Part shown: one piece after another, positions 4,443-11,090 of the stretch | How the letters are laid out: every line of letters starts with the position of its first letter | Numbering within the stretch: position 1 is the first letter of the stretch | Source of the DNA: Gallionella sp. UBA4737 | GTDB lineage: Bacteria > Pseudomonadota > Gammaproteobacteria > Burkholderiales > Gallionellaceae | Assembly: GCA_002403995.1 (NCBI GenBank) | Contig: DHIV01000031.1 | Coordinates: 1-11,090, forward strand | Direction: 5' to 3' | DNA length: 11,090 bases | Translations under genes and position numbers: made by a program | The notes under the pieces: generated by a model | What the model saw: only the letters and a program-made list of their open reading frames with translations | Databases searched by the model: none | What the model was told of the DNA's origin: nothing

Positions 4443-4611
4443 AGAAAGTTAATGGGGCCGGGTTCGGGTTATTTTCTCCATATACGATATCACGGCGGCG
4501 CCGTCTTTTCCTTCTCTACGGGGCCATCACAATGAAACTCGATCCGCTCGCCTGATACCTATTCGCCGCAGCATTCGCGCACTGCCAACTCGACATGCAG
4601 GCTGCCTCGCC
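4443..4611. other. Non-coding gap between lipoprotein and TSUP genes
   Basis: 169 bp without a supportable gene. It should hold the TSUP promoter (minus strand) and the lipoprotein 3' end, but I see neither a good -35/-10 pair nor a hairpin followed by a T-run. Confidence 0.5.
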
Positions 4612-5547
4612 TCAGTCGCGTCTGTTGCCATTACCGCGATCATTGCCTCCCTGATCGTCATCCTTGCCGCTGCGCGGTTTTTTGCCGCTGCCGTCATCAG
4701 ACTTCGTGCTGTCGCCTTTTTTGTCTTTCTTGCCAGTGCGCGACTTTTTCTTGTCTGCCTCTTTCTTGTCTGTCTTCTTTTTGGCAGAGTCGTCAGTAGC
4801 CTGTGGGCGGTTGCCATTGAGGTAGCGATCCTTGCCGTTCGTGGTGTCAGCTTGCGATCCGCCGGCATTGGGTTGGGCTTGACGCAAAAATAGACTACGC
4901 GGTTCGGGAGAAGGTGTTGTCCTGCCATTAGTATCGGCAGATGAGTCTCTTCCGCCTTCGGGTTGCCCGCGTATAAATGGCGGTGGCTGCACGCGTACGC
5001 GATCCTGGTCGCGGATTTGAACTGGCGGTTCAATATTCCGGTCATTATCGTGCTGGGCGGGGGGCTGGGCTGGGGGCTGGGGGCGGTTGCCATGCGCCGG
5101 TGGGTTGCCCTGATTGGGTGGAGTGTATCTGAAGCGCGGTTGCAGCGGCTCGGGCAAGGGCTGTGCGATGCGGTCGTTCCCTACATGGTAGGGGACGCCA
5201 TCGAGATAGATGATGTGCGACACGGGGTAGCCATCGCGCACCTCGGTGTCCCGGCTGAAAACCGGGGGGCGGCCGAGGGTGTTGTATGGATACCTGCGGA
5301 AGTGGTCGTACAGGCGGGGCGGGATCGGGCGGATGTAGCGGTCATCGTCAACATAGTAGGGGACATCGCGGATGAAGATGATGCGCACATAGTAATACCC
5401 TTCATAGGAGGGAGTGTTCCGGTAATCGTAGTAGTCATCATCGTATGGCTGGCCGTTGTCGCGGTAAGAAGAAGAGCCCGGGGGAAAGGCGCAAGCAGAC
5501 ATGAACACTGCCAGCCCTGCCAGCAAAATGATATTGCGAAGGTTCAT
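4612..5547 (-). CDS. Predicted lipoprotein with duplicated Tyr/Pro-rich module and lysine-rich tail
   Basis: A 311-aa protein when started at the ATG at 5547-5545, which has GGGAG 6-7 nt upstream and directly gives a signal peptide; an upstream in-frame ATG at 5643 would bury it. Residues 4-18 are hydrophobic and end F-M-S-A-C, a lipobox with Cys19 as the lipidated residue. Residues 25-50 are Asp/Tyr-rich. Two related ~33-residue units follow, 52-84 (R-I-I-F-I-R-D-V-P-Y-Y-V-D-D-D-R) and 108-140 (H-I-I-Y-L-D-G-V-P-Y-H-V-G-N-D-R). Residues 141-220 are Pro/Gln/Arg-rich and 255-311 are Lys/Asp/Gly-rich and surely disordered. I recognise no named family. The tail would be strongly charged, suggesting contact with peptidoglycan, nucleic acid or other anions in the envelope; that is inference only. 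Confidence 0.78.
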   Translation of the reverse strand: MNLRNIILLAGLAVFMSACAFPPGSSSYRDNGQPYDDDYYDYRNTPSYEGYYYVRIIFIRDVPYYVDDDRYIRPIPPRLYDHFRRYPYNTLGRPPVFSRDTEVRDGYPVSHIIYLDGVPYHVGNDRIAQPLPEPLQPRFRYTPPNQGNPPAHGNRPQPPAQPPAQHDNDRNIEPPVQIRDQDRVRVQPPPFIRGQPEGGRDSSADTNGRTTPSPEPRSLFLRQAQPNAGGSQADTTNGKDRYLNGNRPQATDDSAKKKTDKKEADKKKSRTGKKDKKGDSTKSDDGSGKKPRSGKDDDQGGNDRGNGNRRD

Positions 5548-5676
5548 GATTCGCTCCCGAATGGATGAATGATTAAGATTGGATCGATCAAATGGCCACC
5601 TTAAAAGCAGTTTGGCTTGTGCGGGCGGTAGCTTGTAATCCATTTGAACAAATCTTTGGGCATTATTCTTTGGGAA

Positions 5677-5952
5677 CTACTCTTTGGTCGGTTTGACGAT
5701 GCTGATCACTTTCGCATTCGGAGTCTCGCTGTCCGCGTAATAAGGTTTGGATTGATCGAAGCCGAGCGCTTCGGCCAATTCCCTTTCGCGCGCCGCAATC
5801 AAACCAAAACAATCCTTGATGTCCTGGATGGTGCTTTCCGACAGCGGGTTGGTGCGTCCGCCGAGCGGCGTGACATCTTTGACGACGTTGCCCAGGGTCT
5901 TGCGCATCAGGCGCAGGACGCGTTGTTCCTTGCTTAACTCTTCTGTGCTCAT
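5677..5952 (-). CDS. Conserved-type hypothetical protein, 91 aa
   Basis: A small soluble protein: S-T-E-E-L-S-K-E-Q-R-V-L-R-L-M-R-K-T-L, then T-P-L-G-G-R-T-N-P-L-S-E-S-T-I-Q-D-I-K-D-C-F-G-L-I-A-A-R-E-R-E-L-A-E-A. It is mostly alpha-helical by composition, with a predicted helix-turn-helix-like pair of amphipathic helices (residues ~5-25 and ~42-66). I recall similar ~90-residue hypothetical proteins in betaproteobacteria but no function. The start at 5952 is preferred over the ATG at 5985 because a GGGAT lies 8 nt before it and the longer version adds an unlikely M-A-S-C-N-S-H-R. It lies between the ABC exporter (77 bp) and the lipoprotein (129 bp), same strand; co-transcription is possible but unproven. 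Three CCAAAGA copies follow or overlap the stop (5640-5690). Confidence 0.7.
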   Translation of the reverse strand: MSTEELSKEQRVLRLMRKTLGNVVKDVTPLGGRTNPLSESTIQDIKDCFGLIAARERELAEALGFDQSKPYYADSETPNAKVISIVKPTKE

Positions 5953-6029
5953 GGATTCATCCCGGTGTGAATTGCAGGAAGCCACTGTACCTTAAAACGC
6001 GATCAGGGTCAGTCTCACAGCCTGCGGAT

Positions 6030-7904
6030 TCATGCTGATACAGGCTCGGGTAACTCGGGCAACTCTTCTGCAAGAAAACCGCCGGACTGATGTTGCCACA
6101 ACGCGGCATAGAGTCCGTTGCGGCGTATCAATTCGCTGTGCGTGCCTTGCTCGACGATCTTGCCGCGGTCGATCACGATCAGCCTGTCCAGTCGCGCGAT
6201 GGTGGACAGGCGGTGGGCGATGGCGATCACGGTCTTGCCGTCCATCAAGCCGATCAGGCGCTCCTGGATGCTGGCCTCGATCTCGCTGTCGAGTGCCGAT
6301 GTCGCCTCGTCGAGCAGCAGGATGGGCGCATTCTTGAGGATCACGCGCGCGATCGCGATGCGCTGGCGCTGCCCGCCGGAAAGTTTCACGCCGCGCTCGC
6401 CTACATGCGCGTCATAGCCCGTGCGTCCGTTCCAGTCGCACAAGCCCAGGATGAATTCGTGGGCCTGCGCCTTGCGCGCCGCCGCCTCGATCTCGGCCTG
6501 CGTCGCCTGCGGGCGGCCATAGCGTATGTTGTCCGCGATCGAGCGGTGCAACAGCGAAGTGTCCTGGGTGACCAGCCCGATCTGGGTGCGCAGGCTTTCC
6601 TGGGTGACGTGCCGGATATCCTGTCCGTCGATGGTGATGCGCCCGTGCTCGATGTCGAAAAAACGCAACAGCAGGTTGACCAGCGTCGACTTGCCCGCAC
6701 CGGAGCGGCCGACCAGACCGATGCGTTCCCCGGGATGCACGATCAGGTCGATGTGGTCGAGGACCGGTTTGCCGAGTTCATGATCACCCACCCCGTAACT
6801 GAAGTTCACCTGCTCGAAGCGGATCTCGCCGCGCGTCACCTTGAGCAGCTTGGCGTCGGGTTCGTCAACCAGGGTATGCGGAACGGAGATCGTTACCATC
6901 CCGTCCTGCACCACACCGATATTTTCGAAGATGCCGGCCACTTCGAACGAGACCCAGCCGGCCATATTGGTGATCTGCCATACCAGCGGCAATGCGGTCG
7001 CAACCTGGCCGGCACTGACCAGCCCCTGCGCCCAGAGGCTCAGGCCGATCGCTGTCGTGCTCACCAGCAACAGCGCATTCAGGGACTGCAAGGTGAACAT
7101 GAAGCGGCTGGTCATGCGCATGTGCCGGGAGATGGCCTCCTGATGTTCGTCCAGAACCTCGCGCACGTAGGCATCCTCGTCGACCATCTTGGAAAACAGT
7201 TTGACGGTAAGGATGTTGGTATAACTGTCGACCACGCGCGCCATCACCAGCGAGCGCACATCGGAACTCTGCTTGGCCAGCTCGCGCAGGCGCGGCACAA
7301 AGAATCTCAGGAAGACCGCATAGGCCAGCAGCCAAAGCACGACAGGCAGCGTCAGGCGCCAATCGAATCTTGAGACCAATACCAGCGTCAAAATGCCATA
7401 GGTGGAGAGATACAAACCTGCGCGGATTCCGGACATCACGCTGTCGCGCAGTGCCTGTGCGGTCTGCATGACACGGTTGGCGATGCGTCCCGCAAAATCC
7501 TGCTGGAAGAACGGCCAGCTCTGCCGCAGCACATGCCAATGGCTTTGCCAGCGCACCAGACTGGTGGCGCCGGGCATCAGCGCGTTGTGGCGTATCGCGA
7601 TGTCGGTCATCTGCAGGAACGGACGCACGATCAACACCACCAGCATCATGCCCGACAAGGACGCAGCCTGGGCGGCCAACGCCGCAACGCGGTCCGGCGC
7701 CGCCATCAGCGCCACCAGCTTGCCGACGAATACGGGTATGCACATATCCGCCAGCGCGACACTCAGACTGGTGACCACCATGGCCGCGTAAGGCCAGGGC
7801 GTCTGCCTGATGAAATGCCAATAAAATGACAGCAGGCCTCCCGGGGGCGTTACCGCCGCGTGAGCCCGGGTACCACGGATGAGGGATTCGAGAAACCTGA
7901 ACAT
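6030..7904 (-). CDS. ABC exporter, fused membrane and ATPase domains (MsbA/ABCB-like half transporter)
   Basis: A 624-aa protein of normal half-transporter length. The membrane domain spans residues ~30-330 with about six segments (roughly 38-60, 82-99, 160-180, 184-204, 270-295, 300-325). The nucleotide-binding domain covers ~358-600: Walker A G-R-S-G-A-G-K-S-T 399-407, Q-loop Gln447, signature L-S-G-G-Q 508-512, Walker B I-L-L-L-D-E 528-533 with Glu533, D-loop S-A-L-D, H-loop His564. All catalytic residues are intact, so it should be an active ATP-driven exporter working as a homodimer in the inner membrane. The substrate (lipid, peptide or drug) cannot be read from the sequence, and no partner gene is adjacent. 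The start at 7904 is the family-like M-F-R-F-L but has no ribosome-binding site. It is divergent from the gamma-glutamyltransferase gene. Confidence 0.93.
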   Translation of the reverse strand: MFRFLESLIRGTRAHAAVTPPGGLLSFYWHFIRQTPWPYAAMVVTSLSVALADMCIPVFVGKLVALMAAPDRVAALAAQAASLSGMMLVVLIVRPFLQMTDIAIRHNALMPGATSLVRWQSHWHVLRQSWPFFQQDFAGRIANRVMQTAQALRDSVMSGIRAGLYLSTYGILTLVLVSRFDWRLTLPVVLWLLAYAVFLRFFVPRLRELAKQSSDVRSLVMARVVDSYTNILTVKLFSKMVDEDAYVREVLDEHQEAISRHMRMTSRFMFTLQSLNALLLVSTTAIGLSLWAQGLVSAGQVATALPLVWQITNMAGWVSFEVAGIFENIGVVQDGMVTISVPHTLVDEPDAKLLKVTRGEIRFEQVNFSYGVGDHELGKPVLDHIDLIVHPGERIGLVGRSGAGKSTLVNLLLRFFDIEHGRITIDGQDIRHVTQESLRTQIGLVTQDTSLLHRSIADNIRYGRPQATQAEIEAAARKAQAHEFILGLCDWNGRTGYDAHVGERGVKLSGGQRQRIAIARVILKNAPILLLDEATSALDSEIEASIQERLIGLMDGKTVIAIAHRLSTIARLDRLIVIDRGKIVEQGTHSELIRRNGLYAALWQHQSGGFLAEELPELPEPVSA

Positions 7905-7916
7905 GATGATTCGACG

Positions 7917-7941
7917 GTTATATGTGGCGTTGTTATATGTG
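7917..7941. promoter_or_regulatory. Tandem GTTATATGTG repeats upstream of the ABC exporter
   Basis: GTTATATGTG occurs at 7917-7926 and again at 7932-7941, 15 bp apart. Read toward the exporter these are two CACATATAAC copies, each holding a TATAAC -10-like box 12-30 bp before the ATG. They may be alternative -10 elements or binding sites for a regulator. No good -35 box pairs with either. The remaining intergenic sequence to 8184 shows no gene; a CCTGAA...TTCAGG inverted repeat lies near 8111-8137. Confidence 0.3.
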
Positions 7942-8184
7942 ACTGTGACTGATTACTGTGGCGAAAGTGCAGGATAGGCCATAAAGTCGTTTGAAGAATC
8001 GCCGTTCGCACCCCGCCGTTTTCGTGTGCGTTGGCAATCCCGGTAGATAATATGGTTGCGACGATCAGGTAACACTGCAAGTGCCGATAGCGATATTATC
8101 AACTAATCCCCTGAAAAATGAATAACTGAATTCAGGAAACGATCGAACTTCTGCCTCTATGCGATTTAATACGGGACCTGCACC

Positions 8185-9927
8185 ATGAAACTAGATTTTC
8201 TCACCAAATGCCTGCTTGCCTCTGCACTCGCACTCAGCCAGCTCGACACGCTGGCCGCCTCGCAAGCGCCGGTGGCCGCCGAGCACGGCATGGTGGTCAC
8301 GGCGCAGCATCTGGCGTCGCATGTCGGCGTGGATGTGCTGAAGGCGGGCGGCAATGCTGTGGATGCAGCCGTTGCGGTCGGCTATGCGCTCGCCGTGGTC
8401 TATCCGGCGGCGGGCAATCTCGGCGGGGGCGGCTTCATGACGATACAGCTGGCCGATGGCCGCAAGACTTTCCTCGATTTCCGCGAGAAGGCGCCGCTGG
8501 CCGCGAACGCGAACATGTATCTCGACAGCTACGGCAATCTGATCAATGGCGCGAGCACGGATGGCATGCTCGCGGTGGGCGTGCCGGGCACGGTGTCGGG
8601 CATGGAGATGGCGCGCGCCGAGTACGGCACGATGAAGCGTGAAAAGCTGATCGCCCCGGCGATCAAGTATGCGCAGGACGGCTTCGTGCTGGAGCAGGGC
8701 GACATCGATATGCTGATGACCGCGACTGATGATTTCAAAAATGACCCGGCCTCGGCTGCGATCTTTTTGCATCACGGCAAGCCATTCAAGGCCGGGCAGA
8801 AGCTGGTGCAGCATGATCTTGCGAATACGCTGAAGCTGATCAGCGAGCATGGCGCAGCCGGTTTTTACGCCGGGCCGGTGAGCAAGGCGATCGTCGCGAG
8901 CAGCCGGGAAGGGAATGGCATCATCACGCAGGCCGACCTGAACGAGTACAGCACGCGCGAGCTCAAGCCCATAACGTGCACATATCGCGGCTACGGCATC
9001 GTTTCGGCGCCGCCGCCGAGCTCGGGCGGCGTGACGCTGTGCGAGATGCTGAACATTCTCGAAGGGTATCCGCTGCAGGAGATGGGCTATCGTTCGGCAC
9101 AGGCGGTGCAGGTCCAGATCGAGGCGATGCGCCACGCGTATGTCGACCGCAACAGTTATCTTGGCGACCCGGACTTCGTTAAAAATCCGGTCGGCCATTT
9201 GCTCGATAAAAATTACGCTGCAAGGATCCGCGCGAGGATCGCGCCGGACAAGGCGGGTGTTTCCCTGGCCATCAGGCCCGGTGTTCCTCCGCACCCTTTT
9301 GTCACACCACATGAGGGCAGCAACACCACGCACTATTCGATCGTCGACCAGTGGGGCAACGCGGTGTCGGTCACTTACACGCTGAATAACTGGTTCGGCG
9401 CCAAGGTCACCGCTGCGCATACCGGCGTGCTGCTGAATGACGAGATGGACGACTTCACCATCAAGGCCGGCGTGCCGAACAGCTTCGGCCTGGTGCAGGG
9501 CGAGGCGAACGCGATCGCACCGGGCAAGCGCCCGTTGAGCTCGATGAGCCCGACCATCGTCACCAAGGACGGCAAGCCGGTGATGGTGCTCGGCACGCCG
9601 GGCGGCAGCCGCATCATCACCACGGTGCTGCTCACGATACTGAACGTGATCGACTACAGCATGGACATACAGGAAGCGGTGGATGCGCCGCGCTTCCACC
9701 AGCAATGGCTGCCGGACGTGACGAATCTCGAACCGGACGCGATCAGCCCCGAGACGCGCAAGACTTTAGAAGGCTGGGGCCAGCAGTTCGGCCCGCCGCA
9801 GGAGGCCAACCACGTTACGGCGATTTTGGTCGGTGCGCCGTCGCTGAATGGCAAACCTGTCGGAAACAACCGTTACTACGGCGCGAATGATACGCGGCGC
9901 GGGACGGGGCTGGCGCTGGGGTATTGA
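8185..9927 (+). CDS. ggt: Periplasmic gamma-glutamyltransferase (gamma-glutamyltranspeptidase)
   Basis: A 580-aa precursor, the usual bacterial GGT length. An N-terminal signal peptide (K2, K8, hydrophobic 9-19, probable cleavage after L-A-A at ~25) sends it to the periplasm. The enzyme hydrolyses glutathione and gamma-glutamyl compounds or transfers the glutamyl group (EC 2.3.2.2). Key features are F-R-E-K-A-P with the substrate-binding Arg100, P-P-S-S-G-G at 277-282, the self-cleavage site N-T-T-H-Y-S at 380-385 where Thr381 becomes the small-subunit N-terminus and nucleophile, N-D-E-M-D-D-F at 418-424, P-L-S-S-M-S-P at 450-456 and the oxyanion-hole G-T-P-G-G at 470-474. Nothing is missing. 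The start at 8185 is fixed by the signal peptide; a ribosome-binding site is weak (GGGA, about 9 nt upstream). It is the only clear plus-strand gene and is divergent from the ABC exporter. Confidence 0.96.
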   Translation: MKLDFLTKCLLASALALSQLDTLAASQAPVAAEHGMVVTAQHLASHVGVDVLKAGGNAVDAAVAVGYALAVVYPAAGNLGGGGFMTIQLADGRKTFLDFREKAPLAANANMYLDSYGNLINGASTDGMLAVGVPGTVSGMEMARAEYGTMKREKLIAPAIKYAQDGFVLEQGDIDMLMTATDDFKNDPASAAIFLHHGKPFKAGQKLVQHDLANTLKLISEHGAAGFYAGPVSKAIVASSREGNGIITQADLNEYSTRELKPITCTYRGYGIVSAPPPSSGGVTLCEMLNILEGYPLQEMGYRSAQAVQVQIEAMRHAYVDRNSYLGDPDFVKNPVGHLLDKNYAARIRARIAPDKAGVSLAIRPGVPPHPFVTPHEGSNTTHYSIVDQWGNAVSVTYTLNNWFGAKVTAAHTGVLLNDEMDDFTIKAGVPNSFGLVQGEANAIAPGKRPLSSMSPTIVTKDGKPVMVLGTPGGSRIITTVLLTILNVIDYSMDIQEAVDAPRFHQQWLPDVTNLEPDAISPETRKTLEGWGQQFGPPQEANHVTAILVGAPSLNGKPVGNNRYYGANDTRRGTGLALGY

Positions 9928-9982
9928 GGCTGGAGCAGGGAATGAAATGTCTGTGTCCGAAAAACTTTTGGCCGGGCACCCG

Positions 9983-10032
9983 TAGGAGCGGGCCTTGCCC
10001 GCGATTGTTTTTTGTTCGCGGGCAGCACCCGC
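9983..10032 (+). terminator. REP-type hairpin array, probable ggt terminator
   Basis: GTAGGAGCGGGCCTTGCCCG is a familiar REP-like core. GCGGGC (9988-9993) pairs with GCCCGC (9997-10002) around a CTT loop and is followed by GATTGTTTTTT, giving a rho-independent terminator shape 60 bp after the ggt stop. Competing pairs exist: TGCCCGCGA (9996-10004) with TCGCGGGCA (10016-10024), and GCGGG with CCCGC at 10018-10032, so it can fold as a REP pair. Confidence 0.65.
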
Positions 10033-10095
10033 AAGAGATGGCTTTGCAGGCGACTTGCAACCAGCCGGTGGCTGAGCAAGATCGTCACCGCCGTG

Positions 10096-10122
10096 GTTGT
10101 ATGGGGCTGAAACCCCAACAAC
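10096..10122. repeat. GGGGCTGAAACCCC hairpin
   Basis: GTTGT-AT-GGGG-CTGAAA-CCCC-A-ACAAC forms a 9-bp bulged stem. It lies 23 bp beyond the 3' end of the DUF6629-type relic, between convergent genes. No T-run follows on either strand, so it is a dispersed palindrome or a weak terminator rather than a clear one. Confidence 0.4.
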
Positions 10123-10144
10123 ACACGCAGGACCCGACCTACGG

Positions 10145-10788
10145 CTATGTTCCCATAACATTTCGCTCATTTCCAAATTTGAAGTGCAGATAAATAATAG
10201 CGCTCAGTGCTGCGGCAAAAAAGCACCACACGGAAAAAAAGGCGACGCTGTAGAACCAGTAAGCCACCATAAAAAGCAGCAACGCCAGAACGCCAAAGAT
10301 ATTGATTATCTTGTGACTCGAAAAGAAGGGTGCAACACATGTTGCCGTAAGATAGAACTCCAGTACCGGCTGCTCCTTCACATAGGGTAAAACATACACC
10401 ATGTGTTCATGAACTTCGGAAGTGACCGGAAACCTGATGATAAAGTACAGAAGGTACAGGCCGACCGCGATCCCGGTGATCTGGAATGCCGATATCACCT
10501 TTTTGCGCCAAGCTACGCTTTCCATCAAGCCAATCGAAAATGGCACATACATTGGCCAAGCACGTGCGAGAACAACGTAAACAAATACGTCATGGGCACA
10601 TTGAGCAGCGGGGCATCAAACCGGAATGACAGCCATAGCATCCCCTCGACGATTTGCTGAGCCCCGAACAAAAGCGGGATCATCGCAAACGGAATCTCTG
10701 CCTTTCGTCCCGCCATTTTCACGGTTGCCACGCCGAGTACAGACAATGAAATCCCGGCTATAAAACTTGCTGTTGCTGAAAAACACAT
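10145..10788 (-). pseudogene. DUF6629-type membrane protein, split by a one-base frameshift
   Basis: Two minus-strand frames together make one ~213-aa protein. The first (10788-10525) opens M-C-F-S-A-T-A-S-F-I-A-G-I and has I-P-L-L-F-G-A-Q-Q-I-V-E-G-M-L-W-L and L-F-T-L-F-S-H-V-L. The second (10552-10145) continues P-M-Y-V-P-F-S-I-G-L-M, then G-L-Y-L-L-Y-F-I-I-R-F-P-V-T-S-E-V and F-F-S-V-W-C-F-F-A-A-A-L-S-A. This is the order and content of the DUF6629 multi-span membrane family, function unknown. The first frame leaves the family pattern at CTT-GGC, where L-W-P needs CTT-TGG; one base (A on plus) is missing near 10558-10560. Apart from this the gene is well preserved, so the break is recent or a sequence error. 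A Shine-Dalgarno-like AAGGA lies 12 nt before the start. Confidence 0.82.
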
Positions 10789-10806
10789 CGTGCCTGGATC
10801 CTTTCA

Positions 10807-10854
10807 TGCCGGACGGGATCGACCCAGCGCGCTCTACCGGGGAGCATTCCGGTA
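10807..10854 (-). other. tRNA-like fragment lacking an anticodon arm (tentative)
   Basis: On the minus strand TACCGGA (10854-10848) can pair at 6 of 7 positions with TCCGGCA (10813-10807) like an acceptor stem. Next comes a perfect D-arm-like GCTC-7-GAGC (10845-10831, loop CCCGGTA with GG). After two bases it goes directly to a T-arm-like GGGTCGATCCC. The order and spacing fit a tRNA from which the anticodon and variable arms were deleted; there is no CCA. It could be chance or a rearranged fragment. It lies in the upstream region of the DUF6629-type gene. Confidence 0.28.
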
Positions 10855-10903
10855 TCTGGCAAGCAGCGAGTGCTGCGGACGATAGTGAGCGAGTATCCGA
10901 AAG

Positions 10904-11090
10904 TCACTTTTCGCGTTTGCGAGGCTGGGTGTTGCGGCTTTTCCCGGCTTTTTTCAACGAGATCACAACGGCCTACTCGACCGCTTTTTGCTTCGTCGCA
11001 GGATGGCTGCTGCCTATCGATCCTTCTTCTTCCCACTCATGCATCAGTGTCTTGATATTGCTGCTGACGACTGCCTGGCTTGTCCCTTTT
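10904..11090 (-). pseudogene. Small lysine-rich protein (DUF6496-like), partial, with internal stop
   Basis: The minus-strand frame entering from the right edge reads T-S-Q-A-V-V-S-S-N-I-K-T-L-M-H-E-W, then H-P-A-T-K-Q-K-A-V-E, a TAG at 10975-10973, then A-V-V-I-S-L-K-K-A-G-K-S-R and a basic end closing at TGA 10906-10904. K-Q-x-A-V-A-I-A-L-x-x-A-G-K-S is the recurrent core of short Lys-rich hypothetical proteins (DUF6496-like, from memory). The TAG falls exactly where Gln (CAG) is expected, so one C-to-T change explains it. The 5' end lies outside the window. If TAG is real the product loses its conserved basic helix. Confidence 0.45.

Noticed and set aside
4963..5568. A 201-codon plus-strand frame with hydrophobic stretches across the lipoprotein gene
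   Set aside because: The Val/Ile-rich stretches are the complement of Asp/Tyr codons. The minus strand has a ribosome-binding site, signal peptide and lipobox.
5640..5690. Three CCAAAGA direct copies near the stop of the 91-aa gene
   Set aside because: Short, irregularly spaced and partly coding; not enough to call a site or attenuator.
6090..7373. A 427-codon plus-strand open frame across the ABC exporter gene
   Set aside because: The opposite strand encodes a complete ABC exporter with every motif; this frame has no recognisable content.
7850..8080. A 76-codon minus-strand frame starting with a hydrophobic segment in the exporter upstream region
   Set aside because: It overlaps the exporter start out of frame, lacks a ribosome-binding site and shows no homology-like pattern.
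8191..9705. A 504-codon open frame antisense to the gamma-glutamyltransferase gene
   Set aside because: It is the complement of a well-supported GC-rich gene. Its His/Arg/Ala-heavy composition shows no domain and fits a codon-shadow artefact.
10525..10788. Programmed frameshift producing two forms of the DUF6629-type protein
   Set aside because: There is no A/T slippery heptamer or stimulatory structure at the site, and a simple missing base in CTTTGG explains it.
1..11090. CRISPR array or phage-defence island
   Set aside because: No regularly spaced repeats, cas genes, nuclease/helicase sets or other known defence genes are present. TA modules alone do not make the case.

Overview
The window reads as chromosomal DNA of a Gram-negative proteobacterium. 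It has a periplasmic gamma-glutamyltransferase, an Sec/Lsp-type lipoprotein, a Mug-like glycosylase and interspersed REP-like palindromes. Codon use, protein flavour and repeat types suggest a betaproteobacterium, perhaps Nitrosomonadales/Gallionellaceae; that is an impression, not a demonstration. Nearly everything lies on the minus strand; the only clear plus-strand gene is the gamma-glutamyltransferase.

Positions 1-3613 are an accessory patch of toxin-antitoxin (TA) modules and gene relics. At the left edge is the 5' part of a uracil/mismatch DNA glycosylase. Next come a broken glyoxalase (VOC) 3' end carrying a 201-bp MITE-like insertion, a truncated and frameshifted ORF6N gene, a vapC 3' fragment, an intact brnT-type TA pair, a 10-codon vapC 5' fragment behind an intact vapB-like antitoxin, a second copy of the VOC relic, a higA-like pseudogene disrupted by a REP-like palindrome, and a complete higB-higA pair with a visible operator. 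A 23-bp motif sits at the broken end of two different relics. The two VOC relics are direct repeats bracketing the ORF6N/vapC/brnTA/vapB segment.

Positions 3678-9927 are an ordinary core: a TauE/SafE (TSUP) permease, a proline/lysine-rich lipoprotein with an internal duplication, a small conserved-type hypothetical protein and a full-length ABC exporter, all on the minus strand, then a divergent gamma-glutamyltransferase. I see no pathway tying them together.

Positions 9928-11090 decay again: a REP/terminator-like hairpin array, a DUF6629-type membrane protein gene split by a one-base deletion, a tRNA-like fragment without an anticodon arm, and at the right edge a small lysine-rich protein gene with an internal stop.

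I find no convincing new multi-gene system. The most informative observations are: the MITE with its empty site preserved in the paralogous repeat; HigB with Cys in place of the catalytic-type Arg of the W-R-I-T-F motif; tandem HigA antitoxins, one killed by a REP-like insertion that supplies the stop codon; a vapC gene whose two ends flank a brnTA module; and a three-half-site operator overlapping a possibly leaderless higBA promoter.
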